DNA from: Trichoplax sp. H2
Lineage: Eukaryota; Placozoa; Uniplacotomia; Trichoplacea
Direction: 5' to 3'
Length of the DNA stretch: 64,000 nucleotides
Assembly: GCA_003344405.1 (NCBI GenBank)
Contig: NOWV01000246.1
Span: 28,674-92,673, forward strand
In this document: positions 1-19,000 of the stretch, piece after piece
How the letters are laid out: each line of letters starts with the position of its first letter
Position numbering within the stretch: the first letter of the stretch is position 1
Made by a program: the position numbers and the translations under genes
The notes under the pieces: model-generated
Seen by the model: only the letters and a program-made list of their open reading frames with translations
The model's database searches: none
What the model was told of the DNA's origin: nothing

Positions 1-220
1 CAGAACATTAATCAGCTATTCAGTCTTACGGGTAATAATCGTAAAACTTCGCTCATTTACTGCATGCTAAGCACGCCCCAACAACGATGATTTGATAGAA
101 CAATCTTATTTATTATGTTTGGTCTTGGGAGATATAATATAATAATTTAATAATTGAAGACTTAACCATATTTATTCTAGATTAGTCAATGCTATTCTAA
201 AGGTGTTGCATTTTATATAG
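1..220. other. Upstream sequence or intron of the ABCC gene
   Basis: No exon can be defended here. The first recognisable ABCC exon starts at 221 after an acceptor AG. The exons for the N-terminal TMD0 domain, about 200 residues in human MRP1, are expected to lie upstream of the window. Confidence 0.5.
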
Positions 221-6652
<6,432 letters not shown>

Positions 6653-7900
6653 CACTTACATTTGAGTTGTAATCTGTACGTTGTTATACGGTAGAAAGTA
6701 TCATTTAAGTATAATGAATCATAGCATCTTTTTAATTAGTATCATAACAACTAAAGACTAATTTCCGTTTTACCTTTCATCGTGTATTAGTATCAACTAC
6801 GTAATTTTTTCTATGTCGTAAGTTACGATTATTTAATTCATGTCTGATGAAGCGATTCTTAGTTGTAAGATCACTTCTCAAAAACGTGGGTTTATGTGGA
6901 GAAGAGTTGTTGTATTCATCATTAATGTTGACTTTTATCCTAATTTTATGAGATGTTAAAGTGATACATTTAACAAACTGTTTTTAATTTATTTTGCACT
7001 TTAAGTGGTTCTCAAGATGAATGTAGTACTCCTTAGACGATATGCACGAGCTTTTTTGGTCTTCATTTTAAAGATAGGGCTTGCCTAAATTTTAAATCAC
7101 AATACGCGTATTTAGGTCAATTAGAATATCATTGCTTATCTACGACACTTTTGCTAAAATTTTAATCTGCAACTTGTGACTTAGGTCGCAACATGGCTAA
7201 TTAGGGAAATATAAGATGCTAATAATCGTAATTGCTATTTCTCTAGTAACAGATTTCGATTTAATCGCTTATGGGAATGAAAGATAATATATTTTTTTCC
7301 TTTTAGCTAAAATATAGCAGGAGGTCTCATTTAATAAAGGCTATAATCGTAAGCTTATATATGTACTCACAGTGGATGGCAGTAGATAATATAATAAAAA
7401 CAATTTAAATGTCAATCTTTTGAAAGTCGCGTTACTTTTCTGTAAAATGAGCCCAGGCACATTCGTAGTCATGCTAGTTGATTAAGACTAGGTTAATGTC
7501 ATTTTCGTTTTGCATATTATAAAGCCAATGTTAAGGTTATTCGCAAACGATGTATGTAGCTGCTGGAATAACACAGCCGTTAGCGCACTTAGTTTTCGCC
7601 TTTGCAATCACCATTGTGATCAAAATTTATTATCACGTTTCTTTAACCGCAGTTGTACTGTATCACAAATAATCATATTCTACAAAAATATTAGTCTATA
7701 ACAATTTAAGTACAATCGTTTTGCAACTGCAATGGAAGAAAACCAATAAATAATTTGACTCTTATAAGCTGATATGCCTTGCAAATGTAGTGAAAAGGTA
7801 ATCCTATACTGTTCATAACTTCTTTACAATCTACGAATTTATGCTTTATGAATTTGCAACTTTCAGCTTGTAGATGAAATCTCTTTATAATTCATTGCAT
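6653..7900. other. Intergenic between convergent ABCC and GNPTG genes
   Basis: AT-rich sequence holding the 3' flanks of two convergent genes. I see no coding exon. An ATG-initiated open frame at 7510-7701 shows no family resemblance and no splice context. Confidence 0.6.
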
Positions 7901-9999
7901 CTATGTTTTATCGTTATCAAGTGAACTTAGATGCATTGTTTTGTTGTAAAGACAATCAGAGTCGTTTTTACATATCTTCAACCATTCCTTATCTGCCAAA
8001 ACGTAAACAACTTTGCGAAGTTTCTCAATTTCCGTGCAACAACTAAGACCATCCTTTAACAAATATTATATTACATATATTAGAAAAATTGCTCAAATCG
8101 CTGAAACGTATTCAACTGAAACCAGTAACAGGATTAACAGCCTAAGGCTATTACAGCGTAATATTAAGTATACCGATCGATAAATTTTATAAAATTGAAA
8201 ATTGGCGATTTAAGAACATATGCGTAACTGCGTTAAGAAACGATTTAAAGTCTTTTAAATGATCTAAATTCAGCCACGTATACAGTTACGGTATAAATGA
8301 GAATCGCTAGGCACTACTGAATAGAGTGAACGACAAAAAACGCTTCGATGAGGTCAAGCTGCAGAATAAATGACACATATGAGAGAGAAAAATTGAAGCT
8401 AGAGTATACCTGTTTTTCTTCATTATTCGCCAATACATCTTTTCTTTTGTCATCTTCAGGTATCGAGTTTACTAGTTTCTCACTATCTTCATTCGGCTCT
8501 TTATCAATAGACGGTAAATTATCTAAATTTTTGAAAGAAGATGCAGAGATTAAATATCAATGTCAACAAAAATTGGGAAGCAGCTTGTGAAATAATATAA
8601 TTATCACTACAAATTTACCGACTTCTACCTGAAACTGATCGAAGTACGGTTGATTCCACATCTAAAATAAATCCGGCTTCAACAAATATATCATTTCTCC
8701 ACTTTTCCCTCCCCTGACAGCATAAGGGTGAATTTATCAACGTACGCTCGTATGAGCTATGCAAATCCTAGACATGACATGTTACCTTTTCTGTCACCTC
8801 TGCACTCAGTACTTGAACATCTAATCGGTCCAGCCTACTTTGCAAAGAATGACTGAGGTACGGATAGACTAACATCGCGTCATTGTAGCAAATTAAAGGA
8901 GTTTCAAAGATAACAGCATAGCAACAGGTTTCAGGCTCATTAACCGAAACAAGTTTATTTATTTCGCCACATTTTATGTATACCTTCATCATTATAGAAC
9001 GTATCAATGAATGCAAAGAGTTTGTTGACATCTAACTGGAAACAACGTTGATATAAATAACTAGTATGTATTTACTACCTTTGAAAATCGATGATACTCT
9101 CCACAGTCGTCGCCTTCATCCATAATCATTGAAACGAATGTATCATTGACGATTTCCCATTGCTTCCATACTCTTTAACATGATGATAGTCTTGATAAAT
9201 AACGCAATTATTATTTGAATACAAATACTAGAATTGATTGACTACGGTTCAAGTACCCTAAAATTCCCTGATATCCGTTCCAAACTGTGATTTCGTGCTG
9301 CGTAATATTATTGAATGGACAGAATTTATATTTGTATCTAAAAAATTGAAAGTTAAGATATACTCAATTACTGACGATCATGTATCATCATTACGTAATT
9401 GCTTTGGCTAATTTTAGCAGGCTGTTCGTGAATAGTTACCGTAATGGATATTTTATGACGTTCAACTACTAGTAAGTAAATAGATTTTCACCTTGTTTCT
9501 TCTAATTCAAAACAATCATTGCTTAATTCTAACAGAGGTGTGGGACCTGTAATTTATATCATTAGATCATACAGCTTGTCATCTTGCAATGACAGATTTA
9601 TAATTAATAGGCGCTGCTACTACACCTGAAGGCTTGCAAGGCTTAACTCTGGATTTTAACTAAAGAAAAAGCAGATGGTTAATAAATAACAATTGTTATC
9701 ATTTTAAGGCTAGAGTCAATTTTCACTCTTTGGATGATTTTACAGTCTGCACGAACTACGATTCCGTTCAGTAGAAGGTGGTGCAAATGAATCGTCTACG
9801 GTACAAGTGCTAACTTTGAGCTTATCCAATACGTCTATATTAAGAAACAAGCACCACTGCTATTCGCGTTTTACCTAAACCTACATCGTGTTAAAAGGAA
9901 CTCATACATACATCGTTGCTATTTCTCCTTAATATTACGAAGATGGAGGTCAAGGTGTTTTATTAATAATAAAGCCCAATCCATAAGAAAGAGTCCCAT
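7901..9999 (-). CDS. GNPTG: N-acetylglucosamine-1-phosphotransferase gamma subunit
   Basis: Golgi-lumen subunit that helps the alpha/beta enzyme put the mannose-6-phosphate tag on lysosomal hydrolases (family knowledge). Exons in minus order: 9999-9939 (tentative), 9834-9760, 9546-9492, 9337-9257, 9172-9079, 8983-8786, 8701-8629, 8522-8410, 8053-7901. They total 903 nt, or 300 residues; human GNPTG has about 305. The MRH domain is clear: [41 protein letters not shown], and CGEINKL followed by [16 protein letters not shown]. These align through nearly every exon with the human protein as I remember it. A following [10 protein letters not shown] matches the region before the DMAP1-like tail. 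The last exon contains [10 protein letters not shown], resembling the human ENCRKAHKELSKEIKRL segment. Exon 1 ([13 protein letters not shown]) is a poor signal peptide chosen because its phase fits; the true first exon may differ. No single exon exceeds 66 codons. Confidence 0.88.
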
Positions 10000-11171
10000 A
10001 TAGGATAGCGCGACAGGTATGGAATAGATAAGGATGATAAAAGATATGATGTGAGGTACTTAATTAAAGTACAGTACTGTATGCTATCAAGAGAGATAGA
10101 GTGAATCAATTAATTCTAATTATAGGTCAAAAATCGATACGGTGCCACCGTATGATCAAATCAAGCAGCATATTTTTACAGTTTACTTACTGAAGATTGC
10201 TGAGTTGAGAAAAGTACGACCGTACAGGTTCCTCAACTATTTTAATCTTGCTGCTACTATCACTTGCAATACCTATTCAGTTTACAAATAGGTCATTAAG
10301 AAGCATTCATTCTACAATTCAAGTTTTAAAATTTCAATTACCAATACATTCAAGGTAAGTTTTAATTGTATTGAGTGAGGCATAAATCAAATATTAATTG
10401 TACTGGCTGTGCATTAAAGTAGGATCACTACAATCGATGCATCGCCATTGCGTGCTGCTACCTTCAAGCTGAGCACAACATATAAATAACTTTTGGTCAT
10501 CCAATATGATCGGAAAGATAGTGCTGACTACAAGAAATGATTGCTGACTAATTTACCATGATTTCCAACTAGAAATAATATTGCGAACAAGGTATAACGA
10601 CAGCAAGCAGCACTACTGGCAGGAAACTTCATCATCGACTTTAGTCAAAAGGATGCAGGGCCAGCTGCTGCCAAGCCGTTTCTTGTACTGTATAGTTCTT
10701 TATACTGTATATTTTATGGAGTACTGTAGATGTACTGTACAGTACAGTACAGTACAGTACATACAGTACAGTACTGTACTGTACTGTACGGTATGAAGTC
10801 CTGGAAAGTACTGTACTGTACTGTACTGTACATTGTACAATTGTACAGTACATACTGTACTGTATTATAACATTATGCTGTACAGTATACAGTACTGTAC
10901 GAGCATAAAGTACAGTACGCAGTTTCGCTTAGCTTTGCATATCATTCTTGATGGAGGATAGGAATTCATAGGATGGAAGCGAGCTAAACATGAACTAAAA
11001 TATGGACTAGTAGTCCATAATTAAAATCGATTACAAATCTATTCTTGCCAGTAGTAGTTCAAGAACATTACAGCTTTTGCTAAATAAACGCCTGAGACAC
11101 AACAATTACAGGAGTGATTACTACTCTTAACCAGTTTTTTATTGTATTTATCATTTCTTCTGGTGGTGGAA
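10000..11171. other. Intergenic between divergent GNPTG and ERCC1 genes
   Basis: Divergent gene starts are about 1.2 kb apart. The stretch holds the ACAGT/ACTGT palindromic array at 10685-10918. An open frame with a signal-peptide-like run ends at a good donor near 10352, but it has no ATG or partner exon, so I do not call it. Confidence 0.6.
10685..10918. repeat. Palindromic ACAGT/ACTGT pentamer array
   Basis: Runs of the pentamer ACAGT are followed by runs of its reverse complement ACTGT, repeated several times with short interruptions (about 10738-10790, 10808-10830, 10845-10862, 10880-10900). The array can fold into long hairpins. A shorter patch with the same words occurs at 39180-39229. 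Confidence 0.85.
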
Positions 11172-14100
11172 ATGGCGGAGGATGAGAGCAAAGACCACGA
11201 AAAACAAACCAATATTGCAAAGGTAGAGTGTAACTTGCTTCCTACGATATTGACATTCCAATTTCTGTCTGTAGATTGATGAAAGATTGATTTCTGTACC
11301 ATGAACACTGGATGAGGAGATCCAGAAAAATTAATCGAGCTTGCAGTATACTGACTATAAGGTTGCACTGTATTTGTTGTCTATCTATTTACTGTACGCG
11401 TCTATCGGATAAAGTAGAGTTTACTACGTATAAAGTGTGCCAGCGTTCGCTACAGCTATGACGTAGAATAGATAACTTAAAATAGAATTGCGAGCATACC
11501 CTATGCAGTACATCAGCAAATAATTTATCCGTTTCAAGGTGATAATGTCCTGCTACCTTGGTCTAGATTCCTTCTCCAGACGTCTACGTACAGTATTACT
11601 TTACCACAAGCTTGGTTACATTAAAAACTGGTCAATTTGTATCTAAATTTAAATGAATCAGCGCATCGTGTCGAATTGATTATTCGTACTAAAATGGATA
11701 TGAATTACACTGCAGGTGTCATCGTTCAAGCAAGCCTTCTCTTTTATCAAGGACAGTTCGCACTATCAAGAAATAGAAGCCAGCAGCTCATCGTCGAATA
11801 TAAGGTTACCAGTATTCATTTCCAAAAATATTGATGTTAGATACTGTAGCTATAAATATTTATACAGTATAATGACAGTCATTGACAATGAACTGATTAA
11901 TAGTGCTCATGAAGTGAAATAAGTAACACATTGCTAACATTAGATGATGTCTTGCTTGTCAAATACAGTCTTCCTCGACAACCTTTAAACACTAACTGTA
12001 TCACCGTCAATCCTAAACAGGTATCGTAGTAATTAACTTATCTAACAAACTACGCGTATTACGCAAAACTATATTGGATTTTAATTATCCTTATCGAATA
12101 TTGATTGATTGGCTTAGTATACCTACTGTAATAATATAAGTAGCGTTTTATGTGCAGGGTAACTTTATGATTGTTCACCTTATTGTACATTGGTTGTTCC
12201 TTGTAGTGTATACGGTTTATTCTATAGAACTGAATATCGTGTTGGTAATTCACCTTCGCTCTAGAATAATCTACGCTTTGAAAATTAATACCAATTGTCT
12301 ATAGTTAGTCTTGTTTAATTTTAGCGTTAAGCTATACGCGTATATTTCAATTTGATATAAAATTTTCGGTAACATGATAAGCTCTTTAGTATGTTATAAA
12401 AACTAGTTTCCTCTATCATAAATACATTATAGAAAGGTACAATATGTCCTCAGTCTATAAAATGTACTGCTGCGATAATTGATTAGTATTAACGAAATTA
12501 CTAATGTTATGCTATAGCGCGGCAACCCTATTATTCAATATATCACTAGCGTCCCTTTGGAATATGGAGATATAGTTCCAGATTATGTCTTAGGCAAAAC
12601 GACATGTGCTTTATATCTTAGGTATTTTTATTAAATAATTAATACGCCTTCATTGTAATATATTCATACAGTAATTTATGTAATTCAGTTTCGGAATTAA
12701 CTCAAAGGCTTGTTAAAGTTTAAGGTATCACAATTTACATCCGAATTACATTCATGAACGGTTAAAGAAGCTTGGTTATGCCTTTGAAATGCGGATTCTT
12801 TTGGTGCAAGTCGACCTGGTAACTAGACAGGAACAGTCTATAGAGAGAGAAATTTCTGAGTTTTCTACTATACTTAGTTTCTGAGAGTATCCTACAGTTT
12901 TACCAATGACAGACTGCCATTATTTAACTCACTAGTTTCTTGATTTTAATTATAGAAAGATTGTCAGCAGGCATTAAATGAATTAGCAAGAATAGCAGTT
13001 ATGGCCGACTGCACATTAATTTTAGCTTGGAGGTATGTCACGTTTGCGACACAATTAAGACTATTTTTGACTTTCAAATTTGTAAATATTTATCATTTCT
13101 AAAATTGGACCCTTAAAGACATGTCTGTCAATTATTTTCTATCTAAACACCGGATCGATTGTTTATTCCTCGAATAAATATAACTAACTATAGGTTTTCA
13201 TGTAATACGCTCTGGGCAATTTGAGATAACTTCATGAGATATTGCATATCTATGTATATGTGCTCTGACTGTAATTACTTACACGCTGATTGTTTGAAAG
13301 CAAGTATGAATACTTTGAGAGGCATGTCTTAGTATTGCTTATGAAAAGCAGTTGAAAACAGTTGCGATTTTTAATCTTATACATGTGCAGTATGATGATG
13401 CATTCAAGTCGTTTAGAATAACTGTAAAGTGAATAGATTTTTATGTGTATTACTAGCATGCTATGTGGCTATTACGCCGCTCTAGTATATACTTACGAGA
13501 TTAGGGAGAACGTGACTGAATATTAGATCAAAATTTAGAGTACCTAGTAGAATTCTTATTGATATTCTTAATCTGTTCAAGAATTTTGATTGAGAAATTG
13601 AACGTAATGCGATTTCATAATTTATTCGCATGTAATTGTATTGTAGTAGTGAAGAAGCAGGTCGATATTTAGAAACATATAAAGCCTACGAAAATAAGCC
13701 TCCTGATTTATTGAAAGAAAAAGTGGACAAGGATTACCTTTCTAAGGTTCAACTACCTCTTATATCATGCGCATAATTTGTTCAATGAACTAGATCAATA
13801 TTTCGCAACCTGCAAATTACCTTCTAGGCCATTCCATTAATTTTTACCTTAATAGTTAACAGATTGCTTAACCACAATTAAATCAGTCAATCGTGGTGAT
13901 GTCATTACTTTACAATCGACGTTTGGGGTAATAAAATCTTTCCTGATTGTAAAGACAGTAAATTCATAACGTTGAGTAATTGTAGGTGTCTACGTTATTT
14001 AGAGTATGGATAATATTATATCGGCGTCCGTCCAAGATTTGGCTTTATGTCCCGGGATCGGATTACAAAAGGTATGCAATATGATTGTTGTCTCAGCATA

Positions 14101-14316
14101 TCATTTTAGTAATGAAGTAAGAATTTACGAGTAGAGTGAATAGATCTCACCACCCAGTTAATAAAAGTTTCGAAAACGTTTTCTTTGACACAATTTGTGG
14201 TAATTTTCGACATTTTTCATTTAAAGGCGAAGAGAATTCATGCACTTTTTAGGGAACCATTTTTAACAAAACATAAGAAAATCAAATCGGAGAATTACAA
14301 TACTGGAGACAGCTAA
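11172..14316 (+). CDS. ERCC1: DNA excision repair protein ERCC1
   Basis: Non-catalytic partner of XPF/ERCC4 in the 5' incision endonuclease for nucleotide excision and cross-link repair, nuclear (family knowledge). Exons: 11172-11222, 11716-11804, 11969-12020, 12518-12621, 12719-12818, 12956-13032, 13647-13746, 13856-13927, 14003-14071, 14227-14316. They total 804 nt, or 267 residues; human has 297. A 21-nt exon near 11274-11294 could also be included in phase. Core motifs: [65 protein letters not shown]. The tandem helix-hairpin-helix follows: CLTTIKSVN, then [18 protein letters not shown]. Start: ATG at 11172 opens a 17-codon acidic/lysine exon ending in a clean GT donor. The N-terminal 80 residues are poorly conserved, so exons 1-2 are less certain than the rest. 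Confidence 0.93.
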
Positions 14317-14347
14317 TCCTTCAGCGCTTCTATTGACAATAATTGAA

Positions 14348-15180
14348 TTAATCCTCAGCTCGATTAATCAAAAGCAAGATATTTAATTTCTCCCATATAC
14401 GCAAAATGCAAGCGCTATTTTGCCTATAAAGTGCAATTAAAGAAATCGTTTCATATTTGCAGTTCTGTAGATGCACACGCTGCTCTCCATCAACTGTAAT
14501 CTCTGTTGCGTAAGATGAAATACAGTTTTTAGACAACATTTTTTTACTTGTGGCATCAGTTGTAGCTTTAACATGCGAACTATTTACGTACATTAGCGGT
14601 AGTTCTGATATTGGACAGTTTTTATAGTATGATTAATCGTATTGTTGTATATTTTCTGCATTAGTTAATGATGGTTAGAGTAGATATACAAAGTATCAAA
14701 AACTACAGTCTGTGGTAAATGTTATTACCCGCCAGCATTGGTAATTTTGTATTTTGTTCCGTATATCTGACATCACAGAATAGGACTTTGTGTTAGATGT
14801 CGCCTACACATTAGCCTACCTAATATAAAATCAATCTCAACATTGTTAACTGGTTATATTTATGCACAACGTGGAAACTGACCATAATGTTTTAGTACCA
14901 TATTAAAGTCAATCGATGTAGCGTCGTAAACCTTCGCAAAGTGTTCTACCGACCATTTACGAAAAATTGAAACATCACGATTCTGCTACGCAATCATTTA
15001 CATTAATATTAAAAGTGTGGTGATTATCAGTTTCTTAGATTTGAGCTATTATTACTTTATCTGGAGTACGACGATCAATTTGTTCATGTGAATCTTTTAT
15101 ATCCATTTGTACATAATTCATACTGATTGCGATATGATAATGGCTAATAGTAAAGCAAGTACAGGAAGCTTTTCTGTCAT
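14348..15180 (-). CDS. Putative small secreted protein, family unknown
   Basis: Four exons on the minus strand fit in phase: 15180-15124, 14982-14879, 14766-14729, 14604-14348. They total 456 nt, or 151 residues. Exon 1 encodes MTEKLPVLALLLAIIISQS, a plausible signal peptide ending at a GT donor. The rest has few cysteines (in KNCISS, QNCKYE and SACIL) and no transmembrane segment. The last exon alone is an open frame of 85 codons. One donor (exon 2, GTTTCC) is weak, so the middle of the protein is less certain. I do not recognise the family. The stop codon lies 31 bases from the ERCC1 stop on the opposite strand, so the 3' UTRs probably overlap. Confidence 0.45.
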
Positions 15181-16054
15181 GTCTGATCTAGAATTAATTA
15201 GAAGTAATAAATTCGGAATGACAAATATGAAAAATACCGCGATGGACGTTGTTCTTAATGTGAGAATAAACATACTAATTAGATTATTTTTATTCCGTCA
15301 TCGCCATCCTATATTTATTTAAATGCATCTTTAATCAGCATGCGTGGGTTGAATATTTGAATAATATAAATTTACAAGTTGATTTTTTGGCTACCTGCTG
15401 ATTTCTATTTATTAAAACATTTCTCCATCGGACAAATTTCTCATAGCATTAACTTTGTTTCCTATGCAATCCTGTAAATTTTTCCCGTCAAGTTCTTTCT
15501 TAAAAAATTTATTGCATACCGTAACACAAAATAACTTCAAGTGGGTGCTTTGCTTCAACTTTTCCCTCGCTCACTTACAATATCGAAGAAATTGATCAGA
15601 TCTCTAGAAGCGATTGATTTAATTACGATCTTTCTCTACTGCTATTGCTTCATTACCAAACATCTACTTTGATAGAAAAAGTTCGCAAGGATAATTAACT
15701 TCCCTTGCAAGAAATCGGAAAACGTAAGTTTTTGGTTTTTTTAATCGAGCAAAATTCATTAGTTCTATCGAAATTATTGCATAGATTAACTTTGTCTCTT
15801 CATATTTTCATCACATGATTTGCATGATCGAATAAAGATAAAATTTTTCTAATTTTTTTCACTTTTTGTTCGAAAGTTCGCTAGAACGATCCTATTCTTA
15901 CTTTATGATCTGAATGTTTGTTACCGCTTTAGGACTCTTCCATTTTATATCTTAAACAATTTTCAAAAGTTACTAACCAAGAAAGAAAAATATTGCAATT
16001 CGGCAGTAATATTTTCCGGTATAAAATCAGTTAGTCCAATTAGTGGCATTAAAC
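15181..16054. other. Intergenic, likely divergent promoter region
   Basis: It lies between two diverging gene starts and is T-rich on the plus strand from 15400 onward. No exon or recognisable core promoter element can be supported. Confidence 0.5.
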
Positions 16055-19000
16055 ATGAGGAATAAATTGTTTTTAATCAAGATTTGGCTTTTTATCTTGG
16101 CAATATTATTGATTGATTTAATTCACTGTCAAAGCAGTTCACAAAAATCGCCGACAATTATTTTTCCAATGTTAAATTATGTTGGTAATAATGCCATTGA
16201 TACAAACGCTTCTTTGGAATTTGTTGTTCCATGTTCAGTCATGTTTGGAGATCAGCGGCGTTGGCTTCACAATGGCGTGATTGTACAGTATAACGATCGA
16301 ATCAAGATCAAAAATTATGCATTAAGTATTGAGCCGTTCCAATTACAAGATTCAGGCACTTATCGGTGTCAAGCATCAAATCGTTATGGAACTGCAATAA
16401 GTCGTTACGCGAAGATAGAAGCAGCTAAAGTACCTGTTATTGATAGTGCAGGAGTATCTTATCAGCTTCAACCAGGTATAGCTGCTAACTTAAATTGCCA
16501 ATTGCCATCAAGTCAATCACCAATGCCGAGCCTGATTTATTGGAAACAACGATCAACAAATAAAATAATCGTAGAAGATGAACGAATCACTGTATCCGCG
16601 GTCAATGGAAATTTATATTTTGCTAACACACAAGTATCGGATTCTAATGAGTACCAATGTCATGTCGTTTTTACATTGCGCCATCCCTATCGTCAGCGGG
16701 ATAATCGTAATATCAGTTTAAATGGAAATTGGCAGACTGTACGTATTAGTGGAGCACCATTTACACAAACACATCCATTCGCAGAAATTCTTGCTTCTGC
16801 AACACATGTAGTAGAAGGAGATTACATTGTCCTCGAGTGTATAGTAGGCGGTTATCCGATTCCCGATGTGGCATGGTATAAAGATGGTCGCACTCTAGAA
16901 CCTAGTAATAGTGTGGCCTATCAATTATCAGCTCGATCTCGACGCCTTCGCATTACCGAAGCCAAATCTACCGACAGTGGCATTTACACTTGCATAACTA
17001 AAAATCGCCATTCTACTACCAATACGTCTGTAACTTTGCACATCTATACGGAACCACTATGGATCAGCCCTCCAGAAGATACTTACATTTTAGAAAAGAA
17101 ACGCTTCGATTGGCCTTGCCTAGCATCCGGTATCGACATTACTTACAAGTGGTTTATCAATGGGAAACCGATAACTAATTCATCGAGATATCAAAGTTGG
17201 CCAAATGGTACCTTAACAATCCACGATGTCAAAGTAAGCGACACAGCAATCTATACTTGTAATGCTGAGACACTATTTGAAAATATCGCCCAATCTGCTT
17301 ACCTTAATGTCAGTATACGAGCTCCTGTTATTCAATATTTCCCTCACAGTATTATTCATCTTAATGCTGGAGATAGAGCTAGAATTTATTGTAATGCAAC
17401 TGGTGGTCCAACACCTGTCATCAGCTTTCTTAAAGATGGTAAACCATTGCAAGATCAGGCCACCGATCGAATAGAATTAATCCAAGGTATTGGATTAATT
17501 ATACAGAATATTTCATTAGCAGACGCTGGTCAATATGGATGTGTAGCTAAAAATCGGTTGGGTACTACTGAACGGTATGTAACTATAATTGTTTATCAGC
17601 AGACGGAGGTAAAAATCCAACCTGTCAATATCATCAATAAGAAAAATACCAATTTAACCCTGTCATGTTCTATCTATAAAGATAGTCGATTAAGAATCAA
17701 TGTTACATGGTTGACAGCTATGGAGAATCACGTTACCAAGTATACCATTTCTACTTATCAAGAAAGGAAAAATCTATATATTAGCACGTTATCGCTATAT
17801 CAAGTCCAAGTTCATGATAGCGGTACTTATACTTGCATAGTAGAAACGTTTGTACCCACTAAAGGTATCATTGAAAGTACGGCTCGAAGCGAAATTACCA
17901 TCAAGAAGCAAGATGTTCCTGATCCACCTTATAATGTCCATTGCTATAGTCTTAATACATCTGCAATTCGACTAGAATGGACAGCTGGTGATAGCAATTT
18001 AGCAGCGATTAAAGAATTTAACTTAGCCGTTGTTATGACAACTATTTCTTCATTGCCTAGATCTATAATGACTGCCAATGTTTCCGCATCCATTAATTCT
18101 ATTGATGTGCCGGTTCAACCCTATAACACCTATCTACTTTTCGTTGCAGCAACAAATTTATATGGCATTGGTCTTACAACTCGTACCGAATGTAACGCAA
18201 CAATATATGATATTCCTCATCTTGTACCATCCTATTTGCGCGCTCGAGCAAGTTCATATACAGCTGATGTAATTTATACAAGCTGGATTCCAATACCCCG
18301 TATTTATTATAACGCCCCTGGCTTTGGTTATAAAATCGTTGTCAATAGGGTAACGCCGAATGGTTTACAACGTGTGAAAAGATCTGCAACAGCAACGGTT
18401 CGATACGGCAATGTATCAAGTGAGATTATTGAAGGGCTACTACCAAATATGATCTATGAAGTTAAAGTTATTTCCTTCAATGATATGGGCGATAGTGATG
18501 TCGATGGAGAGACCCTATTGGTGAGAACTGGAGAATCTCCGCCAACCTTTGTTCCATCAAATCTGTATATCTACCCTATTGCGCCAACAAGAGCTTGGCT
18601 TGCTTGGCATACTAATAAAAGTATGCAACGATATAATATTCAAGGTTATAAGGTGAGAGTTTGAATTCAGTTTAAGCTTCCGGTATTTTAATTCCTTATA
18701 GGATACCTGATATTTCTCGTAGAACAATTCTACGTCTAGTGACATTATGTATAGTATGGATTTATGATAAATTTAAAATTGAACAAATATATTACTTGTA
18801 TGTCTTAAATATTCTAAGATCGCCCTTATAACCGTAATATTTTGATTTTTTGGTATATGGCGTTTAAGTTGCGTACTAACGCTTTTTAATTTTTGAAGAA
18901 CGCTAACGATTTTGCTTTATTTGCGGTTATTAGGTTGCATATTGGATTGAAAGTGATATTCAGACCACTTCAACTATTAATGCGGCCAATAATGCCACCG

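Noticed and set aside
10204-10352. Plus-strand open frame with a signal-peptide-like run (ILILLLLSLAIPIQF) ending at a GTAAG donor
   Set aside because: No ATG in frame after the upstream stop, no acceptor that makes it an internal exon, and no partner exon before ERCC1.
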